Origin: DASWIP01 sp036397635
GTDB lineage: Bacteria; Actinomycetota; AC-67
NCBI GenBank assembly: GCA_036397635.1
Contig: DASWIP010000076.1
Location: 1-22,568 of the forward strand
DNA: 22,568 nt
Reading direction: 5' to 3'
Part shown: in pieces, positions 14,021-21,089 of the stretch
Layout: each line of letters opens with the position of its first letter
Position numbering within the stretch: the stretch's first letter is position 1
Program-made: the position numbers and the translations under genes
Notes under the pieces: generated by a model
Databases searched by the model: none
What the model saw: the letters and a program-made list of their open reading frames with translations, nothing else
Told to the model about the DNA's origin: nothing

Positions 14021-15006
14021 CCGATCGCCGCCTTGAGCGAGTCCTCTGACCAGTCTGGCCCGTCCTTCGGCTTCGAGATCACGCCGACGGCGGGCATGGT
14101 CGCTCCCGCCTCGCGGTACTCGGCAAGCTTCGCGCGCACCTGCTCGGCCGTCCCGATCGCCGCGAAATGCTCGAGCAGCGCGTCGCTGATCGCCGCGCGC
14201 GCCCCGAGGCTGTCGCCGGCGGCCAGCCGCTCGTCGAACGCTGCGATGTCGTCGCCGTACCCGGCGCCCTGGATGGCCCGCCGGTAGAACGGCAGCGTCA
14301 TGTAAACGAAGAGGTCGCGGCGGAAGGAGGCGCGCGCAGCCTCCACATCGTCGGTCACCGCAGTCGGCACCGCGGCGACGATCTCGATCTCAGACGGATC
14401 ACGTCCTGCTTCTCGCGCTCCCTCGGCGAGCAGCGGAACCACCGTCTCGCGGATGTATCGCGGCATGCATGCCCACAGCACGACGCCGTCGGCGGCCGCG
14501 CCGGCGAATCGGAGCGAGTTCGGCGCCAGCGAGGCCGTGTAGATCGGAAGGTCGGGTCGCACGTCATAGTTCATGAAGCCGAAGTTCGTCTTGTAGAACT
14601 CGCCGGCGAACTCCACCCGGCCGGTGGTGAAGAGCGAGCGGAGGATCTGGACGTACTCCTTGAATCGAGACAGCGGCTTGCTCATGTCGACGCCGTACCA
14701 GTTCTCCATCGTGATCCGGTGCGCCATGCCGATCCCGAGGATCAACCTGCCGCCGCTCATTTCGTCCAGCGTTGCAGCCTCGAAGGCGAGGGCGACGGGA
14801 TGCTTCCCGAACGCGGGACACACACCGCTCCCCAGCGTGATGCGCTCGGTTCCGGCCGCGTACGCCGCGAGCGTCATCAGGACGTCGCGCTGGGCGATCT
14901 GCGTCGCGAAGACGGTCTGGTAACCGAGCTGTTCGGCCAGGCGGACGCGCGCGACCGCTTCGTCGAGGCTCTTGCCGGGGGTGATGAAGGTGGCGAGTCT
15001 GCTCAT
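14017..15006 (-). CDS. LLM class F420-dependent oxidoreductase (luciferase-like)
   Basis: A 329-aa TIM-barrel protein of the bacterial luciferase-like superfamily. Visible family features are the start TFITPGKSLDEAVARVRLAEQLGYQTVFATQ, TLAAYAAGTERITLGSGVCP, HPVALAFEAATLDEMSGGRLILGIGM near residues 69-94, and the late AIGTAEQVRAKLAEYREAG. In actinobacteria these usually use the deazaflavin F420 (some use FMN), transferring hydride to or from alcohols, sugars or methylene-H4MPT. The cofactor and substrate are inferred, not shown. ATG 15006 is preferred; no Shine-Dalgarno sequence is visible before it. Its stop overlaps the following zinc dehydrogenase start. Confidence 0.9.
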   Translation of the reverse strand: MSRLATFITPGKSLDEAVARVRLAEQLGYQTVFATQIAQRDVLMTLAAYAAGTERITLGSGVCPAFGKHPVALAFEAATLDEMSGGRLILGIGMAHRITMENWYGVDMSKPLSRFKEYVQILRSLFTTGRVEFAGEFYKTNFGFMNYDVRPDLPIYTASLAPNSLRFAGAAADGVVLWACMPRYIRETVVPLLAEGAREAGRDPSEIEIVAAVPTAVTDDVEAARASFRRDLFVYMTLPFYRRAIQGAGYGDDIAAFDERLAAGDSLGARAAISDALLEHFAAIGTAEQVRAKLAEYREAGATMPAVGVISKPKDGPDWSEDSLKAAIG

Positions 15007-15062
15007 GAGTCGTAGTCAACACGGCCGCTAAGCCCAAACGCAAGCCGGCGACAGAACGACGA

Positions 15063-15086
15063 AGGCGCCCGAGCGACCGGGCGCCT
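15063..15086 (-). terminator. stem-loop after the 152-aa exported protein gene
   Basis: AGGCGCCCG (15063-15071) and CGGGCGCCT (15078-15086) form a perfect 9-bp stem with a 6-nt loop, 17 bp past the stop codon at 15104 on the minus strand. The following minus-strand sequence (TCGTCGTTCTGTCG) is mildly T-rich. Confidence 0.7.
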
Positions 15087-15103
15087 CAGTCGTATCGGTC
15101 CTG

Positions 15104-15562
15104 TTACTCTGCCGGCTCTTCGGCCGGGGTTAGCGTCAGCGTGAACGTTATGCCGACACCGAAGAACCCCTCGACCAGGACGTACGCCGAGCCCTCAGGA
15201 ACCTCACCGGTCTCGGTGTTGGTCGTGAACGGGCCCGCGCCGGCCGCGATGAAGTTGACGGCCATGGCGGTGTAGTCGATCTGGGTGCACTCCGCATCGA
15301 AGAAGTACACGTCGGCGTCACTGGTCGCCTCGCCGAGCGTGAGTTCCGCGGCCGCACCGTCGAGTGCATCGAGCGCGAACCACACGCCGTCGAACCCGTT
15401 GCCGTCGCCCGCAGGGTCGCACGCAGCCGAGGCGCGCGACTCGCCGAGCACTCCAAGCGTCCCCAACTGGATGGACCCTTCGAGCACCACCGGATCGGCG
15501 TGCCCGACGCCCGCGGAGGCGAGCGCTGCCACAACGACGGTTGCCGCAAGCAGCTTCCGCAT
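15104..15562 (-). CDS. small exported protein, possible pre-peptidase C-terminal-like beta-sandwich
   Basis: A 152-aa exported protein: signal peptide MRKLLAATVVVAALASAGVGHA (cleavage after residue 22), then about 130 acidic, beta-rich residues with two cysteines. The alternating pattern (AAELTLGEATSDADVYFFD, then a GSAYVLVEGFFGVGITFTLTL finish) looks like the pre-peptidase C-terminal (PPC) type of beta-sandwich. This is a pattern impression, not a firm assignment. ATG 15562 is chosen because it starts the signal peptide and has a GGAAGGA ribosome-binding site just upstream; the frame remains open above it but encodes nothing signal-like. It has its own terminator and stands as a single gene. 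Confidence 0.7.
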   Translation of the reverse strand: MRKLLAATVVVAALASAGVGHADPVVLEGSIQLGTLGVLGESRASAACDPAGDGNGFDGVWFALDALDGAAAELTLGEATSDADVYFFDAECTQIDYTAMAVNFIAAGAGPFTTNTETGEVPEGSAYVLVEGFFGVGITFTLTLTPAEEPAE

Positions 15563-15663
15563 GTCCTTCCCCCTTCTGAGATGTTCCGGACAGGGGGCCA
15601 CTTCGCCGGACATGCGGCATCCTCCTGCCCCGGGAAGGGTATGGATGGGACGAATCGGCGTCG

Positions 15664-16839
15664 CTACAGACCGAGGGTCTTGGCCACGTTGGTACGTAAG
15701 ATCTCGCTGGTGCCCTCGTAGAGGCGCTGCGCGCGCACCTCGCGCCAGAACCGCTCGATCCCCATCTCGGTCATGAAACCGTTGCCGCCGTAGACCTGGA
15801 TCGCACGGTCGGAGACTCGCCCGACCATCTCAGTGGCGAACAGCTTCGCGGCCGCTGCTTCACGCCGCCCGTCCGCGCCGTCGTCGATGCGCGAGGCCAT
15901 CTCGTAGACGAACGCGCGCGCGGCTTCGATCTCGCACCACGAGTCGACCACATATCCCTGCACGTACTGGTTCTTGCCGATGGGCTGCCCGAACGCGACG
16001 CGATTCTTCGCATAGTCGAGCATCTTGTCGAACAGGTGCTGGGCGATGCCCATGGCGGAAGCCGCGATGTGCAACCGGCCACCGTTGATCCACTGCATCG
16101 CGGCGTAGAAGCCTTGCCCTTCCTCGCCGAGCATGTTCTCTGCTGGCACCTCGACGTTGTCGAAGGTCAGCTCGGCTGGTCGGTCCACCGTGGACGCGGT
16201 CTTCTGGATCCGCGTGACCTCGAACCCGGGCGTGCCCTTTTCGACCACGAACGCCGTGATCCCGCCGCGCGCGCGCTTCTCGGTATCGGTGACGGCGAAC
16301 ACGACCGCGAAGTCGGCCTCAGCGCCGTGGGTGATGAAATGCTTGCGGCCGCTGATCACCCAGGTGCCGTTCTTCTGCTCAGCCTTGGTGTGGATCTGCG
16401 TCGCGTCGGATCCGGCCTCGGGCTCGGTCAGCGCGAAACACATCTCCTTCTCCGCGTTCATCAGCGGCTCGAGATAGCGCTTCTTGAGGTCTTCCGAGGC
16501 GACCGCGAAGATCGGCGTCGGACCCTCAACGGACGGAAGCACCCCGCCCCGCGCGGCCAGGAACAGCCCAGACCGGTAGACCTCCTCGTGGATGAGCACC
16601 TGACCGAGGTACCCCAGCCCGCCACCGCCCAGGTCCTCGGGCATGTGGAGCTGGTAGAAGCCTGCCTCCGCCGACTTGCGCCGGATCTTGCGCTTCTCCT
16701 CCTCAGCGTTCTCGATGAAGCCCTTCTCTTGCAGCTCCTGCTGGTACTTCGCCTCGATGGGCTCGACCTCGCGCTTGACGAAATCGCGGATCGCTTGCCG
16801 CAGCTCGAGCAGCTCGGACGGGATCTGGATAGCGCTCAC
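15664..16839 (-). CDS. acyl-CoA dehydrogenase
   Basis: A 391-aa flavoprotein that introduces the alpha-beta double bond into acyl-CoA (fatty acid, branched-chain amino acid or related catabolism), passing electrons to ETF. Family signatures are ALTEPEAGSD (136-145), the central ITHGAEADFAVVFAVTD and TFDNVEVPAENMLGEEGQGF. The C-terminal QVYGGNGFMTEMGIERFWRE is followed by QRLYEGTSEILR, with Glu375 at the usual catalytic-base position of short/medium-chain enzymes. The chain-length preference is unknown. The start is GTG 16839, preceded by an excellent AGGAGGA ribosome-binding site. It is a single gene with 64 bp to the response regulator stop upstream; no ETF or thiolase gene is nearby. Confidence 0.95.
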   Translation of the reverse strand: MSAIQIPSELLELRQAIRDFVKREVEPIEAKYQQELQEKGFIENAEEEKRKIRRKSAEAGFYQLHMPEDLGGGGLGYLGQVLIHEEVYRSGLFLAARGGVLPSVEGPTPIFAVASEDLKKRYLEPLMNAEKEMCFALTEPEAGSDATQIHTKAEQKNGTWVISGRKHFITHGAEADFAVVFAVTDTEKRARGGITAFVVEKGTPGFEVTRIQKTASTVDRPAELTFDNVEVPAENMLGEEGQGFYAAMQWINGGRLHIAASAMGIAQHLFDKMLDYAKNRVAFGQPIGKNQYVQGYVVDSWCEIEAARAFVYEMASRIDDGADGRREAAAAKLFATEMVGRVSDRAIQVYGGNGFMTEMGIERFWREVRAQRLYEGTSEILRTNVAKTLGL

Positions 16840-16903
16840 GGAGTCCTCCTCGGTGGTTTCACGAGTACTCCAATGGTAAACGCGCCGGTAGCTTTCCGAA
16901 AAC

Positions 16904-17287
16904 TCAGACCGCTGCCCCGTTGCGCCGTGCGATGGCCGCGCGGATCGCTTCGACGATGTCGTCGATGTCGAAGGGTTTGGTGACGTATCCGTCGCATCCG
17001 AGACGCCAGCCCTCCTCCAGGTCGACCTCTCGGGACTTCACGCTGCACAGCACGATCGGAAGGCTCGATGCTCGAACCGAACGACGGATCGAGCGCAAGG
17101 TCTCCAGGCCGTCCATCAGCGGCATCTGGATGTCGAGCACCACGGCATCCGGCAACGGCTCGCTCTCGAGGATCTCGAGCGCCTCGACGCCGCTCGCGGC
17201 TTCGGCCACGGAGAAGCCCAGATGACCCAGCGCATAGCGAAGCATGAGTCGGATGTCTGCTGCGTCGTCCACGATCAGGACGTTCAT
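16904..17287 (-). CDS. single-domain response regulator (CheY-like)
   Basis: A 127-aa stand-alone receiver domain. Conserved residues are the acidic pair Asp7-Asp8 (VDD), the phospho-acceptor Asp52 in VVLDIQMPLMDG, the Ser/Thr position in LCSVKS (81-84) and Lys104 in TKPF. There is no DNA-binding or enzymatic output domain, so it must act by protein contact or pass phosphate on. The ATG at 17287 starts one base after the stop of the membrane protein gene (TGA-T-ATG); the frame continues upstream but only as a shadow of that gene. It is the last gene of a three-gene operon with a histidine kinase two genes upstream, its likely phosphodonor. Confidence 0.93.
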   Translation of the reverse strand: MNVLIVDDAADIRLMLRYALGHLGFSVAEAASGVEALEILESEPLPDAVVLDIQMPLMDGLETLRSIRRSVRASSLPIVLCSVKSREVDLEEGWRLGCDGYVTKPFDIDDIVEAIRAAIARRNGAAV

Positions 17288-17288
17288 A

Positions 17289-18041
17289 TCAGCCGACGAG
17301 AACCGGCTCGCGATCGGACGTGCGGTTCCAGTCCTGGATCGCATCCCGGTACAGGCCCCACACGACCCAGAGGAAGTACATGGCGGCGGGCACGGCCAGC
17401 CAGTCGATCGTCGACAGGTGAACGTCGTACGCGTACCTCCCGTTCGCCGCGTACACGGCCTGCACCCCGTGCATGAGCCCGCAGGTCGGGAAGACGAACG
17501 CGAGGGACAACCCGGAGAGAGACCATCCTCCATGGCCGGCATGGTTGCGAAGCTGGGTCTTCAGCAACACCACCCCGATGACGGCGTAGAGCATCACCAG
17601 CATCATGTTGGCCGCCAAGGTCGGATGCCACCCCATGGTCGACGCCAGCAGCGGCGCTACGAGCGCGCCCAACGCCACGAGGTAAACCGCGGACAAGGTC
17701 GGAAGCGCCGAGACCCATCGCGGCGTCCCGTGGATGGCTCGGTCTCCAAGCCCTCCGTTGAACGCCTCGACTCGCAGAAGGAACCAGGTGACGCCCGCCG
17801 GGAACCCGATCAGGACGCTCGCGAAGTCGAGCGGTCCGCCGGCACGGCCATCGATCCACAGATGGAGCCCGTGATCCAGATGATGAGGGCCGCACGTGAA
17901 CGCCATGAAGATCCACGCTGCTCCGAAATGCGAGAAGCCGAGCTGCTTCCATCCCCGCTTCATGTCGACGACGGTCATGACGCCGTAGCTCGTATACACC
18001 ATCCCCAGGATGATGTTGACGAGGGCGGCTGCCATGGTCAT
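17289..18041 (-). CDS. histidine-rich multi-pass membrane protein, unrecognised family
   Basis: A 250-aa integral membrane protein with about seven hydrophobic segments (roughly residues 4-24, 40-58, 73-92, 112-133, 142-161, 174-195 and 212-231). A dense histidine motif CGPHHLDHGLHLW lies at residues 50-62, at the end of the second segment. Further His residues sit at 38, 104, 139, 167, 170, 191 and 208, with Cys187 and His191 in the sixth segment. Such clusters in membrane helices often bind heme, copper or other metal, but the family was not recognised. The gene overlaps the kinase stop by 4 nt (ATGA) and is followed after one base by the receiver gene. It is therefore made together with both and may be their membrane sensor or target. 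Function is inferred from context only. Confidence 0.75.
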   Translation of the reverse strand: MTMAAALVNIILGMVYTSYGVMTVVDMKRGWKQLGFSHFGAAWIFMAFTCGPHHLDHGLHLWIDGRAGGPLDFASVLIGFPAGVTWFLLRVEAFNGGLGDRAIHGTPRWVSALPTLSAVYLVALGALVAPLLASTMGWHPTLAANMMLVMLYAVIGVVLLKTQLRNHAGHGGWSLSGLSLAFVFPTCGLMHGVQAVYAANGRYAYDVHLSTIDWLAVPAAMYFLWVVWGLYRDAIQDWNRTSDREPVLVG

Positions 18042-20062
18042 GGTTCCCTCCTTGCGGGGATGCCGAGCTGTCGCATGAACTCTTTGACGATCGACGGCTC
18101 GCGCGGCTGACCCTCATGCTCGGCCGGCTCGGGCGCGCGCGGCAACGCGATCGTGAACCTCGTTCCCTTCCCGGGCGAGCTGGTCACCTCGACGCCGCCG
18201 CCCATGGCCTCGACGAGGCTCCGCACGATGAACAGGCCGATGCCGGTGCCGCCGAAGCGGCGAACGTCGGACGATTCGGCTTGCCAGAACTTCTCGAAGC
18301 ATCGCTCGACCTGCGCCTCGGTCATCCCGATGCCCTCGTCGGCGACCTCGAACAGGACGCGATCCTGGTCGCCCCGAGCGAGCACTCGGATCTTGCCGCC
18401 ATCCGGCGAGTACTTCACGGCGTTATCGAGCAGGTGATCGATCACGGTGGTGAATGCATCGGCGTCCGCTTTGATCAGCGGGATCTCTCCGGCCTCCACG
18501 GCGATGTCACGCTGTGACGCACCTCCGAGCGAATCCACGAGCTCGTCGAGGATCGGACGGGGATCGACCGCGGTCAGCGTGACCGGTGCGCGGCCGGTCT
18601 CGATCCGGCTCGACAGCAGGATCCGATCGATGATCTTGTTCAGCTGCACCGCGCGGCGGCGGATGGCACCGACCGCCTCCGTGCCGATCTCCTCGTCCGC
18701 ATGCCCGGTCCCCAGCATCTGGGCGAACCCTTGGATCACGGTCAGTGGCGTCTTCAGCTCGTGGGACGCTGTCGCCAGGAACATGGTTTTCGTGTCCTCG
18801 GCTTCCTTACGCGCGGTGAAATCGTGCGCGCTCCCGATGATCGAGGTCACCCGGCTGCTCGCCGGATCGACGATCGGCCGGGTCAGCACGCTCAGCCAGC
18901 GGACCTCGCCCGACTTCGTGACGATCCGGAACTCACCTGTGACCTCCTCGCCGCCCATCAGCCGGGGCAGACGCTGCTCGAAAGCCAGCAGATCGTCGGG
19001 ATGGATGATTCCGCGCCACGCCCCCGCGCGGACCCATTCCTCCGGCTCGTAGCTGGTGATGCGCTGGAACGCATCGGTGACCCACGCGAGGCGCGGCGGG
19101 CCATCGTCTTGCATCTCGAAGCAGTACGCGAAGTCCGACGACATGGTGGCAAGCGTGCGATACCGGTGCTCGAGTGCGAAGCCATCTTCGTCGGATCGAC
19201 GACGCGCGAGCACCAGTGCGGCGAGCGAAGCTGCCTTCTCGAGCAAGGCCGTCTCCTCGCGACGCGGTGCCCGCGGCTCGGGATGGAACGCACCGATCGT
19301 GCCAAGGACTTCCGATGACTCCGTCAGGACCGGCACCGACCAGCAGGCGCGCGCACCATGCTCAAGCAGCGCTTGCTTCGTCCCCGAGTCGACGGTCGAC
19401 CCCGCTGCTAGGTCTCGCACTATCACCGGACGCTTGCGCGCGGCCGCTTGTCCGCACGCCGGAGCGTCGGGGGAGATGGGGATGCCTTGCGCGAAGGCCT
19501 TTGCGATCGCGGGCGCGACGGCATCGGTCTCGACGAGGCTCAGCTTCGTCAACGCCCGGTCTGCCGCGAAGAAGGCGAGCGATCCCCCGAGCATCTCCTC
19601 AAGCGCGCGACCCGCGTGCGCGAACACCACGGGCGCGTCAAGGCCTGCCGCGATCAGGCCGAGCGTGCTCCGCTCGAACTCGATCTCCGACTCCACCTTG
19701 GCGCTCGACGTGGCCTCCCCGAGGACGGCGATGAACCGGCCGGCCTCTCGCGATCTATCGCGCCGGATCTCAACGCGGATCAGGACCTGCTCACCGTCCG
19801 CGCCGTCCATCCATCGCGTGAGCACCTGCGTGGACCTGAGGCGCGGCGGGCGTATGACGTCCGGCTCGTCCCCCGGAGCGGATCGACCTCGCAGCGGCGA
19901 CCCTTCCAACCGCGCGGCGGGGACACCCAGCAGGGCTACCGCCTTGGCGTTCGCGCTCCGGATCATGCCCGCGCGATCCAGCGCGACGGCCGCGTATCGC
20001 AGCCGTCCGAGTGGATCGGCCACTCGTTCGCCCTCGGGGGCACCCGACGGTTCCATGATCAT
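18038..20062 (-). CDS. soluble hybrid-input sensor histidine kinase (PAS-GAF-PAS-HisKA-HATPase)
   Basis: A 674-aa kinase without transmembrane segments. In order: a PAS-like region (about 17-118), a GAF-like domain (about 125-287, with ACWSVPVL and LGTIGAFH), a second PAS of the PAS_3 type (about 300-420, with RGIIHPDD and GEFRIVTKSGEVRWL), the HisKA dimerisation domain with phospho-acceptor His434 in ASHELKTPL, and a HATPase domain. The HATPase shows the N box (LLDNAVKYS, 544-552), G1 (DEGIGM, 575-580), F box (CFEKFW) and G2 (GGTGIGL, 604-610). It autophosphorylates His434 from ATP and probably passes phosphate to the receiver protein at 16904. GAF and PAS domains suggest small-molecule, redox or light sensing in the cytoplasm. 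ATG 20062 or the ATG at 20056 could be the start; neither has a strong ribosome-binding site. Confidence 0.93.
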   Translation of the reverse strand: MIMEPSGAPEGERVADPLGRLRYAAVALDRAGMIRSANAKAVALLGVPAARLEGSPLRGRSAPGDEPDVIRPPRLRSTQVLTRWMDGADGEQVLIRVEIRRDRSREAGRFIAVLGEATSSAKVESEIEFERSTLGLIAAGLDAPVVFAHAGRALEEMLGGSLAFFAADRALTKLSLVETDAVAPAIAKAFAQGIPISPDAPACGQAAARKRPVIVRDLAAGSTVDSGTKQALLEHGARACWSVPVLTESSEVLGTIGAFHPEPRAPRREETALLEKAASLAALVLARRRSDEDGFALEHRYRTLATMSSDFAYCFEMQDDGPPRLAWVTDAFQRITSYEPEEWVRAGAWRGIIHPDDLLAFEQRLPRLMGGEEVTGEFRIVTKSGEVRWLSVLTRPIVDPASSRVTSIIGSAHDFTARKEAEDTKTMFLATASHELKTPLTVIQGFAQMLGTGHADEEIGTEAVGAIRRRAVQLNKIIDRILLSSRIETGRAPVTLTAVDPRPILDELVDSLGGASQRDIAVEAGEIPLIKADADAFTTVIDHLLDNAVKYSPDGGKIRVLARGDQDRVLFEVADEGIGMTEAQVERCFEKFWQAESSDVRRFGGTGIGLFIVRSLVEAMGGGVEVTSSPGKGTRFTIALPRAPEPAEHEGQPREPSIVKEFMRQLGIPARREP

Positions 20063-20287
20063 TTCGTTGTCTCTCGCGAAGGACCCGGCACGGGCCCCGA
20101 GGAGGATCGTGGCTCGATGACCTCGAAGCTCGGGATGACCACTACGTAGTTTCGGCGTCAGAACACGCGGAGTCGATAATCCGAAAGAGCTATCGGCCGA
20201 CGCGAACCCGTTCCGTCCGGGATGTCCCCACCGGGGAACACAGATAGATGCTTCCCCCCGCGATGATCGCCCGACGGAGCGGTCCCC
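20063..20287. promoter_or_regulatory. 225-bp intergenic region: 3' end of hydrolase gene and promoter of the kinase operon
   Basis: No gene is visible. It contains a short hairpin TCCCC-ACC-GGGGA (20224-20236) downstream of the hydrolase stop, which may be a weak terminator. A 10-bp palindrome ACTACGTAGT (20139-20148) lies about 80 bp before the kinase start, where an operator could sit. No clear -10/-35 pair was found. Confidence 0.3.
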
Positions 20288-21058
20288 TCAGCGCGCATCG
20301 ACCTCGCGCAGGAACTCGTCGATGTGTTCGGCGAGCTGCTCGTGCGCATGGAACGGGATCGTGCGCGGCGCGTCGAACAGCTCGAGCACGCCGTTCGGCA
20401 AGGACTCGGCGAGCCACCGCGCCGCCTCGAACGGCACGATCGCGTCGCCTTTCAAGTGGAGCACGAGCGTCGGCGGCGTGACCTTGGCCAGCCAGGATCG
20501 CATGTCCTCTTCCCGGGTGCGCTCCAGGATGTCCACGGCAGCCTCTCGTCCCGTGGCTTCCCAGTCCTCCCGAAGGGCGATCGATGCGCCGGGCGGCTCA
20601 CCGGTCATATCCTCCAGCGCGCCGAACGCCTCCTGCCAGCCGTCCTCGGTGATCCCGTAGGGCCACTCGGGTCCCGCCGCCAACCGAGGCGTGCCACCCA
20701 CGCACACGACCGCGCGCACGCGCTCGGGGAAATGGCCCGCCACATGCATGGCGACTTGCGATCCGCGTACCCCGTGGCCGAGCAGCACGACGCCGGACAG
20801 CTCCAGCGTCGCGAGCAGCGCGCCCAGGTCGCGCGAGTCGCGCGCGGTCGTGTACGGCGGGCCGGGCTTGTCGCTCTGGCCGGTGCCACGGCGGTCGTAG
20901 AGCAGGATCCGGTGGCGTTGCGCGAGGGTGCGGACCAACGCGCTCGCGCGCATCGATCGCGACGACAGGTACCACTGCGGCACCACCACGATCATGGGTT
21001 CGCCCTCGCCGACCAGGTCGTACGCGAGCGAGAGGTCGTGGGCCTGCGCGCGCTTCAC
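20288..21058 (-). CDS. alpha/beta-hydrolase-fold protein lacking the nucleophile serine
   Basis: A 256-aa alpha/beta-hydrolase-fold protein. The fold is shown by ILLYDRRGTGQSDKP (51-65), a nucleophile-elbow strand VVLLGHG (90-96), TPPTLVLHLKGDAIVPF (194-210) with the acid Asp205, and late histidines 237 and 239 in PFHAHE. The elbow reads G-H-G-V-R-G instead of G-x-S-x-G, so the usual serine is glycine (codon GGG). It may be non-catalytic, use another residue (Ser100 is nearby) or be a ligand-binding relative. The N-terminus (LAYDLVGEGEPMIVVVP) resembles hydrolase-like domains found with adenylate cyclases and regulators. The start is GTG 21058, which opens 13 bp after the amidohydrolase stop inside a tandem duplication; an in-frame ATG at 21103 would overlap that gene and is less likely. 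Confidence 0.8.
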   Translation of the reverse strand: MKRAQAHDLSLAYDLVGEGEPMIVVVPQWYLSSRSMRASALVRTLAQRHRILLYDRRGTGQSDKPGPPYTTARDSRDLGALLATLELSGVVLLGHGVRGSQVAMHVAGHFPERVRAVVCVGGTPRLAAGPEWPYGITEDGWQEAFGALEDMTGEPPGASIALREDWEATGREAAVDILERTREEDMRSWLAKVTPPTLVLHLKGDAIVPFEAARWLAESLPNGVLELFDAPRTIPFHAHEQLAEHIDEFLREVDAR

Positions 21059-21089
21059 GTGAGCCTGCCGATCACGTGAGCCTGCCGAC
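21056..21089. repeat. 17-bp tandem duplication at a gene junction
   Basis: CACGTGAGCCTGCCGAT (21056-21072) is followed directly by CACGTGAGCCTGCCGAC (21073-21089), identical at 16 of 17 positions. It spans the amidohydrolase stop (TGA at 21074-21072) and the hydrolase-fold gene start (GTG at 21058-21056). Confidence 0.9.

Noticed and set aside
11933..14287. A 784-codon plus-strand open frame spanning the FN3, dehydrogenase and LLM genes.
   Set aside because: It crosses three minus-strand genes with clear family motifs, is extremely Arg-, Asp- and Gly-rich, and shows no domain. It is an antisense shadow caused by high GC.
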